Under the pieces are notes generated by a model, which saw only the letters and a program-made list of their open reading frames with translations, made no database searches and was not told the DNA's origin. The translations under genes were made by a program, and so were the position numbers. From Spirochaetia bacterium (lineage in GTDB: Bacteria > Spirochaetota > Spirochaetia > Treponematales > Breznakiellaceae): a stretch of 30,716 nucleotides of DNA. How positions within the stretch are numbered: position 1 is the first letter of the stretch; every line of letters starts with the position of its first letter. Below, one piece after another: positions 22,215 through 29,133 of this stretch. The DNA lies in assembly GCA_026002025.1 (NCBI GenBank), contig BOAU01000017.1, positions 1 to 30,716 on the forward strand, given 5' to 3'.

Positions 22215-22553
22215 TTACCCCCCGCCTTTCCGGTTGTTTTTGAACAACTGGGCTATCCCGTACAGCATTTTGCGGTCATTTTCGTCCAGTTGCTTAACAG
22301 TCTGGACCAAATCGACGATTTCAGGGCTCAAAGGTGATTTTCCCGGCGGCTTTTCCTGCCCGGTGACGAGATATTCCACCGAAACACCCAGAACCTGGGC
22401 TATTTTGACGGCGTTTTCGGTAGTGGGCATGTTTTTGCGGACATTCAGATAGTTATCAATGGTGTGTCGGCTTATACCCGATAAGGCGGAAAGCTCCTTG
22501 ACCAGCATATCCCGGTAGGCAAGCTCGGACTTCAAATTCTCCCCGAATCCCAT
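22215..22553 (-). CDS. XRE-family transcriptional regulator (intact copy of the repeated module)
   Basis: This 112-residue protein has an N-terminal helix-turn-helix (residues about 16-66: LVKELSALSGISRHTIDNYL and AVKIAQVLGVSVEYL). The C-terminal tail (TGQEKPPGKSPLSPEIVDLV then QTVKQLDENDRKMLYGIAQLF) is the module found twice more at 20361 and 21361. The shared DNA is 22224-22367. The short length is common for phage-like or toxin-locus regulators. It reads away from the CsgG-like gene, whose promoter region (22554-22680) it could control. Confidence 0.8.
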   Translation of the reverse strand: MGFGENLKSELAYRDMLVKELSALSGISRHTIDNYLNVRKNMPTTENAVKIAQVLGVSVEYLVTGQEKPPGKSPLSPEIVDLVQTVKQLDENDRKMLYGIAQLFKNNRKGGG

Positions 22554-22680
22554 ATTTTGATAATAAGCTAAACAGCATAATCACCTATTGACTTTATTCA
22601 TAGATAATGTATTAGTATATAGTTATTCAAATAAACATAATTTGTTAATTATAATGCGTTTTCGCATAAGGAGAAGTGTC

Positions 22681-23445
22681 ATGAAGAAGCTGCTCGCCCT
22701 TGCCCTGCTTTTAACCGCCGCCTTTGCCCTCTATGCCGGCGGCGGCAAGGAGGAACCGAAGGCCCCTGTTCCTGCGGCAAGCGGAACCCAGCAGACGGCC
22801 CCGGCCTCTCTGCCTACTCCGGCCCCAACCCCTGCTCCTGCTCCGGTTGCGGCCCCTGTTCCGCCGCCTCCGCCCCCGGTCCCCCAAAACCCCTATGCCG
22901 GGAAACGGCTTGCCATACTGATCCCGGAAGGGAAAAACCTCAGCGCCGCCGAGACGTACCTGACTAGCTTAGTGCAGGGCGTTTTGGTCACGGACCTGAG
23001 CAAATACTCCGCCATGACGGTGCTGGACCGGCAAAATCTGGAAAAGGTACTCAAGGAAACCGAAAGCGGTATCTATAAAAATGAGGAAGATTACCTAAAG
23101 TTGGGGGAAATCGCCAATGTGGGCTATGCCTTAACCGGGGCGCTGACCAAAACCACTTCGGGCTTTGCCTTGCAGGTACAGATTGCCGATACCGCCAATG
23201 GCGGTGAAACCGTAGCATCCTACAGCGGCTCCTGCACCGCCGGAGAACTGGACAATTTTACAGGTATCAAGAAAGCCTCCCTGGACTTGCTTACCCAACT
23301 GAAATTTGAGCTTAACGACCGGGACCGGGCAGCCCTATTAGGGGCCGGATCGGAGCAGTCCCAAAAAGCCGAAACCGCCCTTGCCCAGGGCATTACCGCC
23401 CAAAAAAGCGGGACCGACCAGTTGGGGTTGGTTGTATGCTATTAG
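22681..23445 (+). pseudogene. CsgG-like envelope protein, frame broken at its 3' end
   Basis: A signal peptide (MKKLLALALLLTAAFALYAG) leads into a long Pro/Ala-rich linker, then a CsgG/LpoB-type domain (YAGKRLAILIPEG, VLVTDLSKYSAMTVLDRQNL, EIANVGYALTGALTK, IADTANGGETVASYSG). The frame ends early, after GITAQKSGT, with eight unrelated residues. AAGGAG lies eight bases before the ATG. The downstream frame, shifted by one, continues as leucine-rich repeats. Either a deletion joined two genes or a single long protein has lost its frame. The LPP20-type gene at 26390 belongs to families that usually accompany CsgG-like proteins. Confidence 0.6.
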
Positions 23446-23725
23446 TATTCCCACTAGCGTTACTACAATAGATGGAAGAGCTTTTTCTGCCCAAAAGTTC
23501 ACGAGTGTTAATATCCCCAGTAGTGTTAATTATATTGGTCGTGATGCTTTCTCAGATAATGATGATTTGACCCGTATCGCTATTGGCGCAAACGTAGAAT
23601 TAGATTATTCCTTTGATTTTTCTTTTGATAGTATTTATAATGGCAATGGCAGAAAAGCAGGAATATATAATTATGATAAAAAAAATCGGCGTTGGAGTTA
23701 TAATGGAGTAGAAATTAGAAAGTAA
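23432..23725 (+). pseudogene. Remnant of a BspA-type leucine-rich-repeat protein
   Basis: The frame encodes ISIPTSVTTIDGRAFSAQKF, VNIPSSVNYIGRDAFSDNDD and LTRIAIGANV, which are LRR_5/BspA-like repeats, then a typical C-terminal NRRWSYNGVEIRK. There is no start of its own: the coding begins at the breakpoint with the CsgG-like gene. Full-length relatives have many repeats and are surface or periplasmic proteins. Its lower GC than the CsgG part suggests a different origin, or relaxed selection after truncation. Confidence 0.6.
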
Positions 23726-23775
23726 TGGAATATAACGAACACGACAGCTTTTAAACAGAATAAATATTAAAAGAG

Positions 23776-23806
23776 CCTTGCAACATTTCTGAGAAGTGTT
23801 GCAAGG
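23776..23806. terminator. Perfect hairpin upstream of the 23828 gene
   Basis: CCTTGCAACATTTC and GAAGTGTTGCAAGG pair over 14 bases (one G-U) with loop TGA. A short TTTTA follows at 23811. It sits only 11 bases before the AGGAGGG of the next gene, so it may end upstream transcription or act in the leader of the cassette. Confidence 0.5.
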
Positions 23807-23827
23807 GAAGTTTTATAGGAGGGAAAG

Positions 23828-24271
23828 ATGCCTTGGGTAATTCAATTGAATGGGGAAAATTTAAAAACTGTTAAGGAAATCAATGGCTTACAGGATGCTG
23901 AAATCAAAAAGCTCAGTCTTCGCCTGGTTAATTCCAATATCAATTCTATTGAAATTTTGATTAACCAAAAAAATGAAGTTATGTCACTTATTGACAAATG
24001 CAGGGATATAAATGGCTCAACAAAGCCTGTTTGTCGGAGAATTAAAAAAGCGCTTGAAACAGGAGTTTTCGAATTTGACCTGCTCCGTCAAATATCTGGA
24101 TGGTTTAATACATCCAAGAATGGTGGTAAAGAACTGGGAGAAATTATAAAAAAGCTTTTCTACGATGAAACATTTGAAAGATTCACAGTATATGACAATC
24201 AACAGTTGGTTAATAATTTCAGAGGAATATTTTTGCCTTGGCTTATACGAGTATTTCAACATGTTGATTAG
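23828..24271 (+). CDS. Hypothetical protein, first gene of the DUF2971 cassette
   Basis: This 147-residue soluble, charged protein begins MPWVIQLNGENLKTVKEING. It contains a helical section with RDINGSTKPVCRRIKKALET and ends LIRVFQHVD. I recognise no family. AGGAGGG stands six bases before the ATG. The next gene starts 36 bases downstream on the same strand, so a two-gene operon is likely. The composition is more AT-rich than the surrounding lipoprotein genes. Confidence 0.6.
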   Translation: MPWVIQLNGENLKTVKEINGLQDAEIKKLSLRLVNSNINSIEILINQKNEVMSLIDKCRDINGSTKPVCRRIKKALETGVFEFDLLRQISGWFNTSKNGGKELGEIIKKLFYDETFERFTVYDNQQLVNNFRGIFLPWLIRVFQHVD

Positions 24272-24307
24272 AGAGCAGAGCATCAAGAAATATTAATGGA
24301 GGCTTCT

Positions 24308-25180
24308 ATGCTTTATAAAGATTGCTTTACCCAACCGATACCCGGCAAGCGGTTATATCACTATACTTCAAAGGGCGGCTTTCACGGAATACTCAAGAAC
24401 AATGAGCTATGGGCATCACACATTCGTTTTCTTAATGACAGTGTTGAATTCACCCTGGCCTCCAAATTATTGAAAGAGCGGCTGGCAAAAAAGAGGCAGG
24501 GGGGACTAAAGTATAAAGCTGATTGGAAAGAGGCTGTAGATCTTACCCTCTTAATGGACGCAGATGAGACGATAGAATATTTGAAAAAAAGTGATGTGTA
24601 TGTATTCTCCCTTTCCCAAAATCACGATAAGTTGAATATGTGGAGCCGGTACACCGATTCCAAGCCCGGATTCTGCATTGGTTTCAATACCGATTACTTA
24701 AATTCTTTCATTACAAATGGCAAGAGCGATGTTCGTATTGCACAGGTTCTTTATAAAGAAGAAGAATATATACCATTATTGGACAGCGTGATTGATGAGG
24801 CTGTTGCCCAAACTGATAATGCTGTTGCCAACTCAGAGGAAGGAATTGATGTCAATCAGAAATTTTCTGAGATAACCTATGCGTTACTTTTGGAAATAGC
24901 GCCTGTCATAAAAAGCAAGGATTTTGATGATGAAGAAGAATGGCGAATCATCATAAAAAACAAGTCAAGAAAAGACGCTTGCCTTAGGGAGTCGAATTCC
25001 GCATTTACCCCCTACTATAAGTTTTCTATTAAGGAATCTTTCAATAAGGTAATCGGAGGAATTATTATCGGACCTTGTGGTGATAAAGAATACACCAAGC
25101 GATCAGTTGATTTTTTGCGTATGAAAGCAGGATTGGATTGCCTTATTGAACATACGGAACTTAGCTATCGTCCAAATTAA
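24308..25180 (+). CDS. DUF2971 family protein
   Basis: This 290-residue protein has the DUF2971 pattern: RLYHYTSKGGFHGILKNNEL, then WASHIRFLNDSVEF, VYVFSLSQNHDKLNMWSRYT, GFCIGFNTDYL, and KDFDDEEEWRIIIKNK near the C-terminus. The family is widespread in phage and accessory islands and has no established activity; its HYT, ND and EEEWR motifs recall ADP-ribosyltransferase-like folds, which is inference. The ATG at 24308 is used because GGAGG lies six bases upstream; the ATG at 24296 contains that site. Directly downstream is an unused GGAGG (25195) and then a truncated PIN gene, so a third gene may have been lost. Confidence 0.7.
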   Translation: MLYKDCFTQPIPGKRLYHYTSKGGFHGILKNNELWASHIRFLNDSVEFTLASKLLKERLAKKRQGGLKYKADWKEAVDLTLLMDADETIEYLKKSDVYVFSLSQNHDKLNMWSRYTDSKPGFCIGFNTDYLNSFITNGKSDVRIAQVLYKEEEYIPLLDSVIDEAVAQTDNAVANSEEGIDVNQKFSEITYALLLEIAPVIKSKDFDDEEEWRIIIKNKSRKDACLRESNSAFTPYYKFSIKESFNKVIGGIIIGPCGDKEYTKRSVDFLRMKAGLDCLIEHTELSYRPN

Positions 25181-25263
25181 ATATTTTATTACCGGAGGAA
25201 AAGACGAAATTATCAGAGTTGCTCTATAAAATCATTCTTCGTGTTACTTTATTTTATTACTCA

Positions 25264-25623
25264 TTACTTTTTTATTTCAAGCTCGGCGATTACGGTCTGC
25301 AAGTCCGCTTTCTTTTTGTCCTTCTTTGGCTCCGGCGGGCGGAACCAGAGGATGCTGACCGATTCCGCCGCTTCGATGGGCTTAATCTCTCCGTCGGAAG
25401 TCACGAATGTGCCGGACAAATCGAAAACGGTGGCAAGGCCGATGGCGTCTGCAAGGGAACATTTGTAGGTCGCCTTTATATGGGCGGCTTTCTGAAAGAC
25501 CAGATCGGAAATGGTGTCAATAATGGTTATGGAGTAGGCATCTACGGCGGCAAGGACTATCGTGGCGATTTCAAGGCCCCTTTTCCGCAACTGACCGTAA
25601 AAAACTTCAAGCAGGTTGCATAA
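25264..25623 (-). pseudogene. PIN-domain toxin lacking its N-terminus
   Basis: The frame begins after a stop with LCNLLEVFYGQLRKRGLEI and continues with HIKATYKCSLADAIGLATVF and LSGTFVTSDGEIKPIE. These are the middle and C-terminal acidic motifs of a VapC-like PIN domain. The first ~45 residues, with the first catalytic Asp, are gone, and no antitoxin is nearby. It lies convergent to the DUF2971 gene and next to one of the two diverged leader repeats. Confidence 0.6.
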
Positions 25624-25672
25624 TCATGAAAAACCTCCACTATTTCAATTATATGGTAACTATGGGCTCTGC

Positions 25673-25709
25673 ACAAGGTACTACGAGAAGTATCAAGGAA
25701 GTATTTATG
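25673..25709 (+). repeat. Diverged leader repeat, left copy
   Basis: ACAAGG, then ACTACGAGA, then CAAGGAAG and TATTTATG resemble 26353-26392 (ACTACGAGA, CAAGGAGG, CATATATG). Over the 30 bases ending in ATG, 23 match and nearly all differences are transitions. The two copies flank the MazF/antitoxin pair in direct orientation. A 41-codon open frame (25626-25751) passes through it, with no convincing signals. Confidence 0.45.
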
Positions 25710-25741
25710 GGAAGAAAAAGGCGCCGGGCGCCAAATGCAGA

Positions 25742-26074
25742 TCAACCTTGAAGCAGGGAGATTATTGAATTGATAAGTTCAGCGGTTTTTGTTTTGGAAA
25801 GAAGCCCTGCCGTATATGAAACAAGATTTTTATCTGCGGTAAAAATCTTATTGGGGCGGATATAACTATTCAGCGGGAGGGAACCGGATATGAAGTCGGT
25901 ATTGTGTAACGGCAGCGCAAGGGGATCTGATTTGTGTTTGCTGGTTATTTGGCAGACGATGAGATCATCGCCCGGAAGGTCCGCAATAACAAACGCCGGA
26001 CGGCGCTTGCTGCCGGAGAGGTCGGAAAAAGGAAATGGTATGACAACAACGGCGCCTTTTACAAATCCTTCCAT
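25742..26074 (-). CDS. PemK/MazF-family endoribonuclease toxin
   Basis: This 110-residue toxin contains GAVVVIPFPFSDLSGSKRRP (the family's N-terminal strand and Arg/Pro motif), VIADLPGDDLIVCQIT, then SYIRPNKIFTADKNL near the end. MazF-type proteins cleave mRNA at short sequences and dimerise around two antitoxin copies. The ATG at 26074 overlaps the antitoxin end by 16 bases, in the classical antitoxin-first order. Confidence 0.8.
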   Translation of the reverse strand: MEGFVKGAVVVIPFPFSDLSGSKRRPAFVIADLPGDDLIVCQITSKHKSDPLALPLHNTDFISGSLPLNSYIRPNKIFTADKNLVSYTAGLLSKTKTAELINSIISLLQG

Positions 26075-26292
26075 GCCTCGTCCTCTTCCTGAGTATTCCA
26101 ATCTTTTGCCAGAGCCGCTTCGCTTAACAGCATGGTTTCAGGAATTTGCACAAACCCTTGGGTTGTGTTCGATTCTGTTTTCAAGGGTTGTTTCAGGTTC
26201 TTCTGTTTCAAATACCCGACAAAATCCGCCACTTCGCCCCAATATTGGGGCGAAAGGCTCCCGATCTCCTGTAACAGCGCTTGTTCAGTCAT
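26059..26292 (-). CDS. Antitoxin of the MazF-type pair (DUF2281-like)
   Basis: This 77-residue protein starts MTEQALLQEIGSLSPQYWGE, then VADFVGYLKQK, and ends with SEAALAKDWNTQEEDEAWKDL, a common C-terminal toxin-binding tail. The layout matches DUF2281-type antitoxins. GAGGT precedes the ATG at 26292. The lipoprotein gene at 26390 is divergent, so the 97-base gap must hold two promoters or one regulatory site. Confidence 0.7.
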   Translation of the reverse strand: MTEQALLQEIGSLSPQYWGEVADFVGYLKQKNLKQPLKTESNTTQGFVQIPETMLLSEAALAKDWNTQEEDEAWKDL

Positions 26293-26352
26293 TGCATACC
26301 TCGACGATATTAGTCCCATTCATTATAAACATACCGCGAAAAACCGGTATTT

Positions 26353-26392
26353 ACAAGGGGGCACTACGAGAGGCGCCAAGGAGGCATATATG
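26353..26392 (+). repeat. Diverged leader repeat, right copy
   Basis: It contains ACAAGG, ACTACGAGA, CAAGGAGG (the ribosome-binding site) and the ATG of the lipoprotein gene at 26390. See the left copy at 25673 for the comparison. Confidence 0.45.
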
Positions 26393-27424
26393 CATAAAAA
26401 CCATTCTCCGGTAAGCGGTTTGTTGTTATTGCTGGTATTCTTCGTAATCTCCTGCGCCACCACCGCCCCCATTCCCGACTGGGCACAATCCCCCGCCGCC
26501 ATCACCCAGGTGTACCCCAACGACGCCTACATCGCCCGGCGTGGACGGGGCCAAACACGGGCGGCTGCGGAAGCCGCCGCCGCTGCGGAAATCGCCCGGT
26601 ATTTTACCAGCCAGATAAGCGCCAATAGCAGTTTCAGGACAAGTATCAGTGAACAGAACGGCGTTATCAATGAAAGCCGGGAAACCGAAGAATCGGCCTT
26701 TGTTACATCGGAGATAAACCTTGCGGGGCTCCGTTATGCCCCGGACGCCTTTTACAACAAAGCGGAAAACCAATGGGAAACCCTGGCCTACATTGACCGC
26801 GCCGAAGCCTGGACCCTCTACGAACCCCGCTTTAAAAAACAAGCCGATTCGTTCCGGGCCCTCTATGATGCGGCGGAAAATGAGAATGACCTCTTCAAAA
26901 AAGCCCTGCGCTGGCTCGCCGCAGCGCAATATGCCGGAAGCGCGGAATTCGAGGCGGCGAATACCTTTGGACAGATCCTGGACCCCGCACGAATGAACGC
27001 CGCATTTGCCGATGTCCGCAGTGATGCTACGTCCATTCCGCAGAAGATCGATGATGCCCGCAGAAACGCTGATGTTTTCATAGACTGCCCCGTGGACTTT
27101 GAATCCGCCATTGCCAATGCCTTTTCCCGCGTCCTGAGCGCCGAAGGTTTTCCCGTAGCCAAAGCCCACGCCGGAGCCGCCGCTGTCTGCACCATTACTG
27201 TTGACGAAGGAATGCAGCAGCGCGATTTGGGCATCTTTTACTTCCCCTCGTTGCAGGCGGTGTTTACCGGCAGCTCCGGTACGCTTTTCACCTATAACGC
27301 CTCTGCGGAACGGGCCGGCGCGGTAACGGCGGACGTGGCAAAACGGCGGGCCTACACCGCACTTGCGGAAGCGGTGCAGAAATCATTTCACAGCGAATTA
27401 ATTGCCAACAGCGGCAATAAATAA
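26390..27424 (+). CDS. LPP20-type lipoprotein
   Basis: This 344-residue lipoprotein has a signal peptide with lipobox VISC (Cys22). The first domain (IPDWAQSP, AYIARRGRGQTRAAAEAAAA, AEIARYFTSQIS) resembles the LPP20/DUF6175-like domain found beside CsgG-type proteins. The second half, including the VDFESAIANAFSRVLSAEG segment, resembles a CsgG/LpoB-associated alpha/beta domain. It starts at 26390 with AGGAGG; longer in-frame codons back to 26132 pass through antisense of the antitoxin and are not coding. The next lipoprotein starts 16 bases after its stop. The role is probably in the outer membrane or periplasm. Confidence 0.7.
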   Translation: MHKNHSPVSGLLLLLVFFVISCATTAPIPDWAQSPAAITQVYPNDAYIARRGRGQTRAAAEAAAAAEIARYFTSQISANSSFRTSISEQNGVINESRETEESAFVTSEINLAGLRYAPDAFYNKAENQWETLAYIDRAEAWTLYEPRFKKQADSFRALYDAAENENDLFKKALRWLAAAQYAGSAEFEAANTFGQILDPARMNAAFADVRSDATSIPQKIDDARRNADVFIDCPVDFESAIANAFSRVLSAEGFPVAKAHAGAAAVCTITVDEGMQQRDLGIFYFPSLQAVFTGSSGTLFTYNASAERAGAVTADVAKRRAYTALAEAVQKSFHSELIANSGNK

Positions 27425-27440
27425 TTTAGGAGGTTCAATA

Positions 27441-28394
27441 ATGAACAGGCAACAAAGGAATACCGCATTTTTTGCGGTAATATTGATGATGGTTTTGTTT
27501 GCGGGGTGCAAAACAACGGACGCCGGGACGCCGGCAGCGGCGGTTATTCCGTCTGCGTCAAACGTGGATGTCGCGCCGACACGGGCAGTTGTCAGGGACT
27601 GGAGTAACCGGAGCATGGGAATACCTTCCACACCGGCATGGCTTCAGGCCCTGGTTTTGGGTAATACCGGCCCGATAAAACAGGACTTCGGTATCAATGG
27701 ATCGAACCGGGTAAAATTCATTGTTGCGCAAAACCGCAATCGGGAAAGCGCGCGGGTTCAGGCCGGCCTCCTCTTTGCGGCCAAGACGGCAAACGAATTA
27801 AAACAGTATGTTGTCACCGGCGCAGGATCGGTGCTGGATGGCGGGGAATTGGACATTGTGGAAGAAATCGCAACGGCAACAAAAGTAACCATTGCGGGGA
27901 ACGAGAATGTCGCGGATTTTTGGCAGTTAGTCGAAACCGAAGATACGGCGACCCGTCAAAAAACGCAGGAGTATTTATACTACATCGTTTACAGTATGGA
28001 GGAATCTACCTGGAAAGCGCTGGTGCGGAAATATACCAACGACATCATCGATCAGCTTCCCGATAGGGCGGTGCAGACAAAAGTAGCCCAGGCCTTTGGC
28101 GATATTGACGCCGCCGCATCCCGCGAAACAATGATGACCGAAGCCCAGTTCATAGTCCAGGCCGATGCCCAGCGCCTCGCCGCCGAACGGGCCTATGAAT
28201 TGGAACAGGCACGGATCAACGGGCAGACCGCCGTTGCCGTGGCAGCCGCGACACCGACTGCGCAAACCAAGCAGGAAATCTACGTTTCAGGGGACCCCGC
28301 CAAAATCGCCGCCGCCAGCGTAAGCGCCACCGATGTCGATTGGATAACGGCATTATCAACCGCCGCAAGCGTAATGTCTCAGACAGGCAAATAA
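27441..28394 (+). CDS. Putative lipoprotein, partner of the LPP20-type gene
   Basis: This 317-residue protein has lipobox LFAGC (Cys23) and an N-terminal RDWSNRSMGIPSTPAWLQAL followed by a long helical/strand region (FWQLVETEDTATRQKTQEYL) and an Ala/Thr-rich helical end. I recognise it only as a conserved spirochaetal lipoprotein type. TAGGAGG lies nine bases before the ATG. It forms an operon with the LPP20-type gene and ends at a strong terminator. A role in surface assembly with CsgG-like proteins is inferred from company only. Confidence 0.6.
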   Translation: MNRQQRNTAFFAVILMMVLFAGCKTTDAGTPAAAVIPSASNVDVAPTRAVVRDWSNRSMGIPSTPAWLQALVLGNTGPIKQDFGINGSNRVKFIVAQNRNRESARVQAGLLFAAKTANELKQYVVTGAGSVLDGGELDIVEEIATATKVTIAGNENVADFWQLVETEDTATRQKTQEYLYYIVYSMEESTWKALVRKYTNDIIDQLPDRAVQTKVAQAFGDIDAAASRETMMTEAQFIVQADAQRLAAERAYELEQARINGQTAVAVAAATPTAQTKQEIYVSGDPAKIAAASVSATDVDWITALSTAASVMSQTGK

Positions 28395-28410
28395 GCAAAA
28401 CAGGCCACGC

Positions 28411-28441
28411 ACCGCTTCCGGGAAACCGGGAGCGGTTTTTT
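28411..28441 (+). terminator. Intrinsic terminator of the lipoprotein operon
   Basis: ACCGCTTCCGG and CCGGGAGCGGT form the stem, followed by TTTTTT. Confidence 0.9.
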
Positions 28442-28516
28442 GTTATTTCGGCAAAATTTTTTATCTTTAGTCTGTTTTTTCGATCCAAAACCGCTACTCA
28501 GCGCCCTATATAGGTG

Positions 28517-28525
28517 TGGTATAAT
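28517..28525 (+). promoter_or_regulatory. Extended -10 promoter of the retropepsin-like gene
   Basis: TGGTATAAT is a full extended -10 with a perfect TATAAT at 28520-28525. No clear -35 is needed or seen. The start of transcription would be near 28532. Confidence 0.6.
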
Positions 28526-28562
28526 GTATACCATGGAGATAAATCATATGGAGAAGGATAAT

Positions 28563-28976
28563 ATGGGAAGTGTGTATGCGGAGATTACGCTAAAGAACGC
28601 CCTTGATGTAGGCAACGTTCAAAACGGGTTCATCACGAAGGAAGAGGTCCATGAAACAACGGTACGGGCGCTGGTGGATACCGGTGCGTGGACACTGGTT
28701 ATCCCTGAAGATTTATGCGGCAAATTAGGGCTTAGAATCAGATGCAAGAACGAATCAACCGTTGCCAACGGCGAAACGGTTATGAGCAGCATGAGCGAGG
28801 GGATAGAGGTTCACTGGAAGGATCGCTCGCTGATATGCGATGCGGTGGTCCTGCCGGGTGCGGACGAAGTGCTCCTCGGCGCCATCCCCCTGGAAGGCCT
28901 GGACCTCATCGTGGATCCCCGCAGAGAGAAATTAATCGGCAGACATGGCGATACCGCCTTACATACGCTTAAATGA
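28563..28976 (+). CDS. Retropepsin-like (clan AA) aspartic protease domain protein
   Basis: This 137-residue protein has ALVDTGAWTLVIPEDLCGKL, the D-T-G-A active-site motif of retropepsin-like single-domain proteases, which work as dimers. VEVHWKDR-like IEVHWKDRSLICDAVVLPG and VLLGAIPLEGLDLIVDP are typical of the bacterial branch. The ATG at 28563 is chosen because GGAGAAGG lies six bases upstream; ATGs at 28548 and 28533 are also in frame. The target is unknown, and catalytic activity of these bacterial proteins is not generally established. Confidence 0.75.
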   Translation: MGSVYAEITLKNALDVGNVQNGFITKEEVHETTVRALVDTGAWTLVIPEDLCGKLGLRIRCKNESTVANGETVMSSMSEGIEVHWKDRSLICDAVVLPGADEVLLGAIPLEGLDLIVDPRREKLIGRHGDTALHTLK

Positions 28977-29045
28977 GTAATCCGCTTACTCCGTATCCGA
29001 AAAATTTCTTAAAATGACACATTTTGAAATTCTGTAAGATTCTTC

Positions 29046-29074
29046 TTGCAAACTGTAATAATCCTGAGTATAAT
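29046..29074 (+). promoter_or_regulatory. Promoter of the 29134 gene
   Basis: TTGCAA (29046-29051), 17 bp, TATAAT (29069-29074), a near-consensus promoter. Confidence 0.75.
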
Positions 29075-29115
29075 AGACATAATTGCACCTTGGGTGTAGC
29101 TATGTCTTTTTTTTT
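29075..29115 (+). terminator. Intrinsic terminator lying on the next gene's transcription start
   Basis: AGACATA (29075-29081) pairs with TATGTCT (29101-29107), and GCACC with GGTGT inside, giving a 14-bp stem with one mismatch and a 3-base loop, followed by nine T residues. It directly abuts the -10 at 29069-29074. A transcript beginning near 29081 would lack most of the outer stem and escape termination, while read-through RNA from the gene upstream would be stopped. Confidence 0.8.
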
Positions 29116-29133
29116 GTAAGGAAGGAGTTGCAA

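Noticed and set aside
25219..25623. Plus-strand reading frame starting with a TTG after the GGAGG at 25195
   Set aside because: It runs antisense to recognisable PIN motifs, and its sequence has no protein-like character.
26132..26389. Extended N-terminus of the LPP20-type lipoprotein
   Set aside because: It is antisense to the antitoxin gene. The true start at 26390 has AGGAGG and a signal peptide with lipobox.
29075..29133. Riboswitch or attenuator in the leader of the 29134 gene
   Set aside because: The expected transcription start lies inside the first hairpin arm, so the leader RNA cannot form the full structure. A terminator for upstream RNA is simpler.
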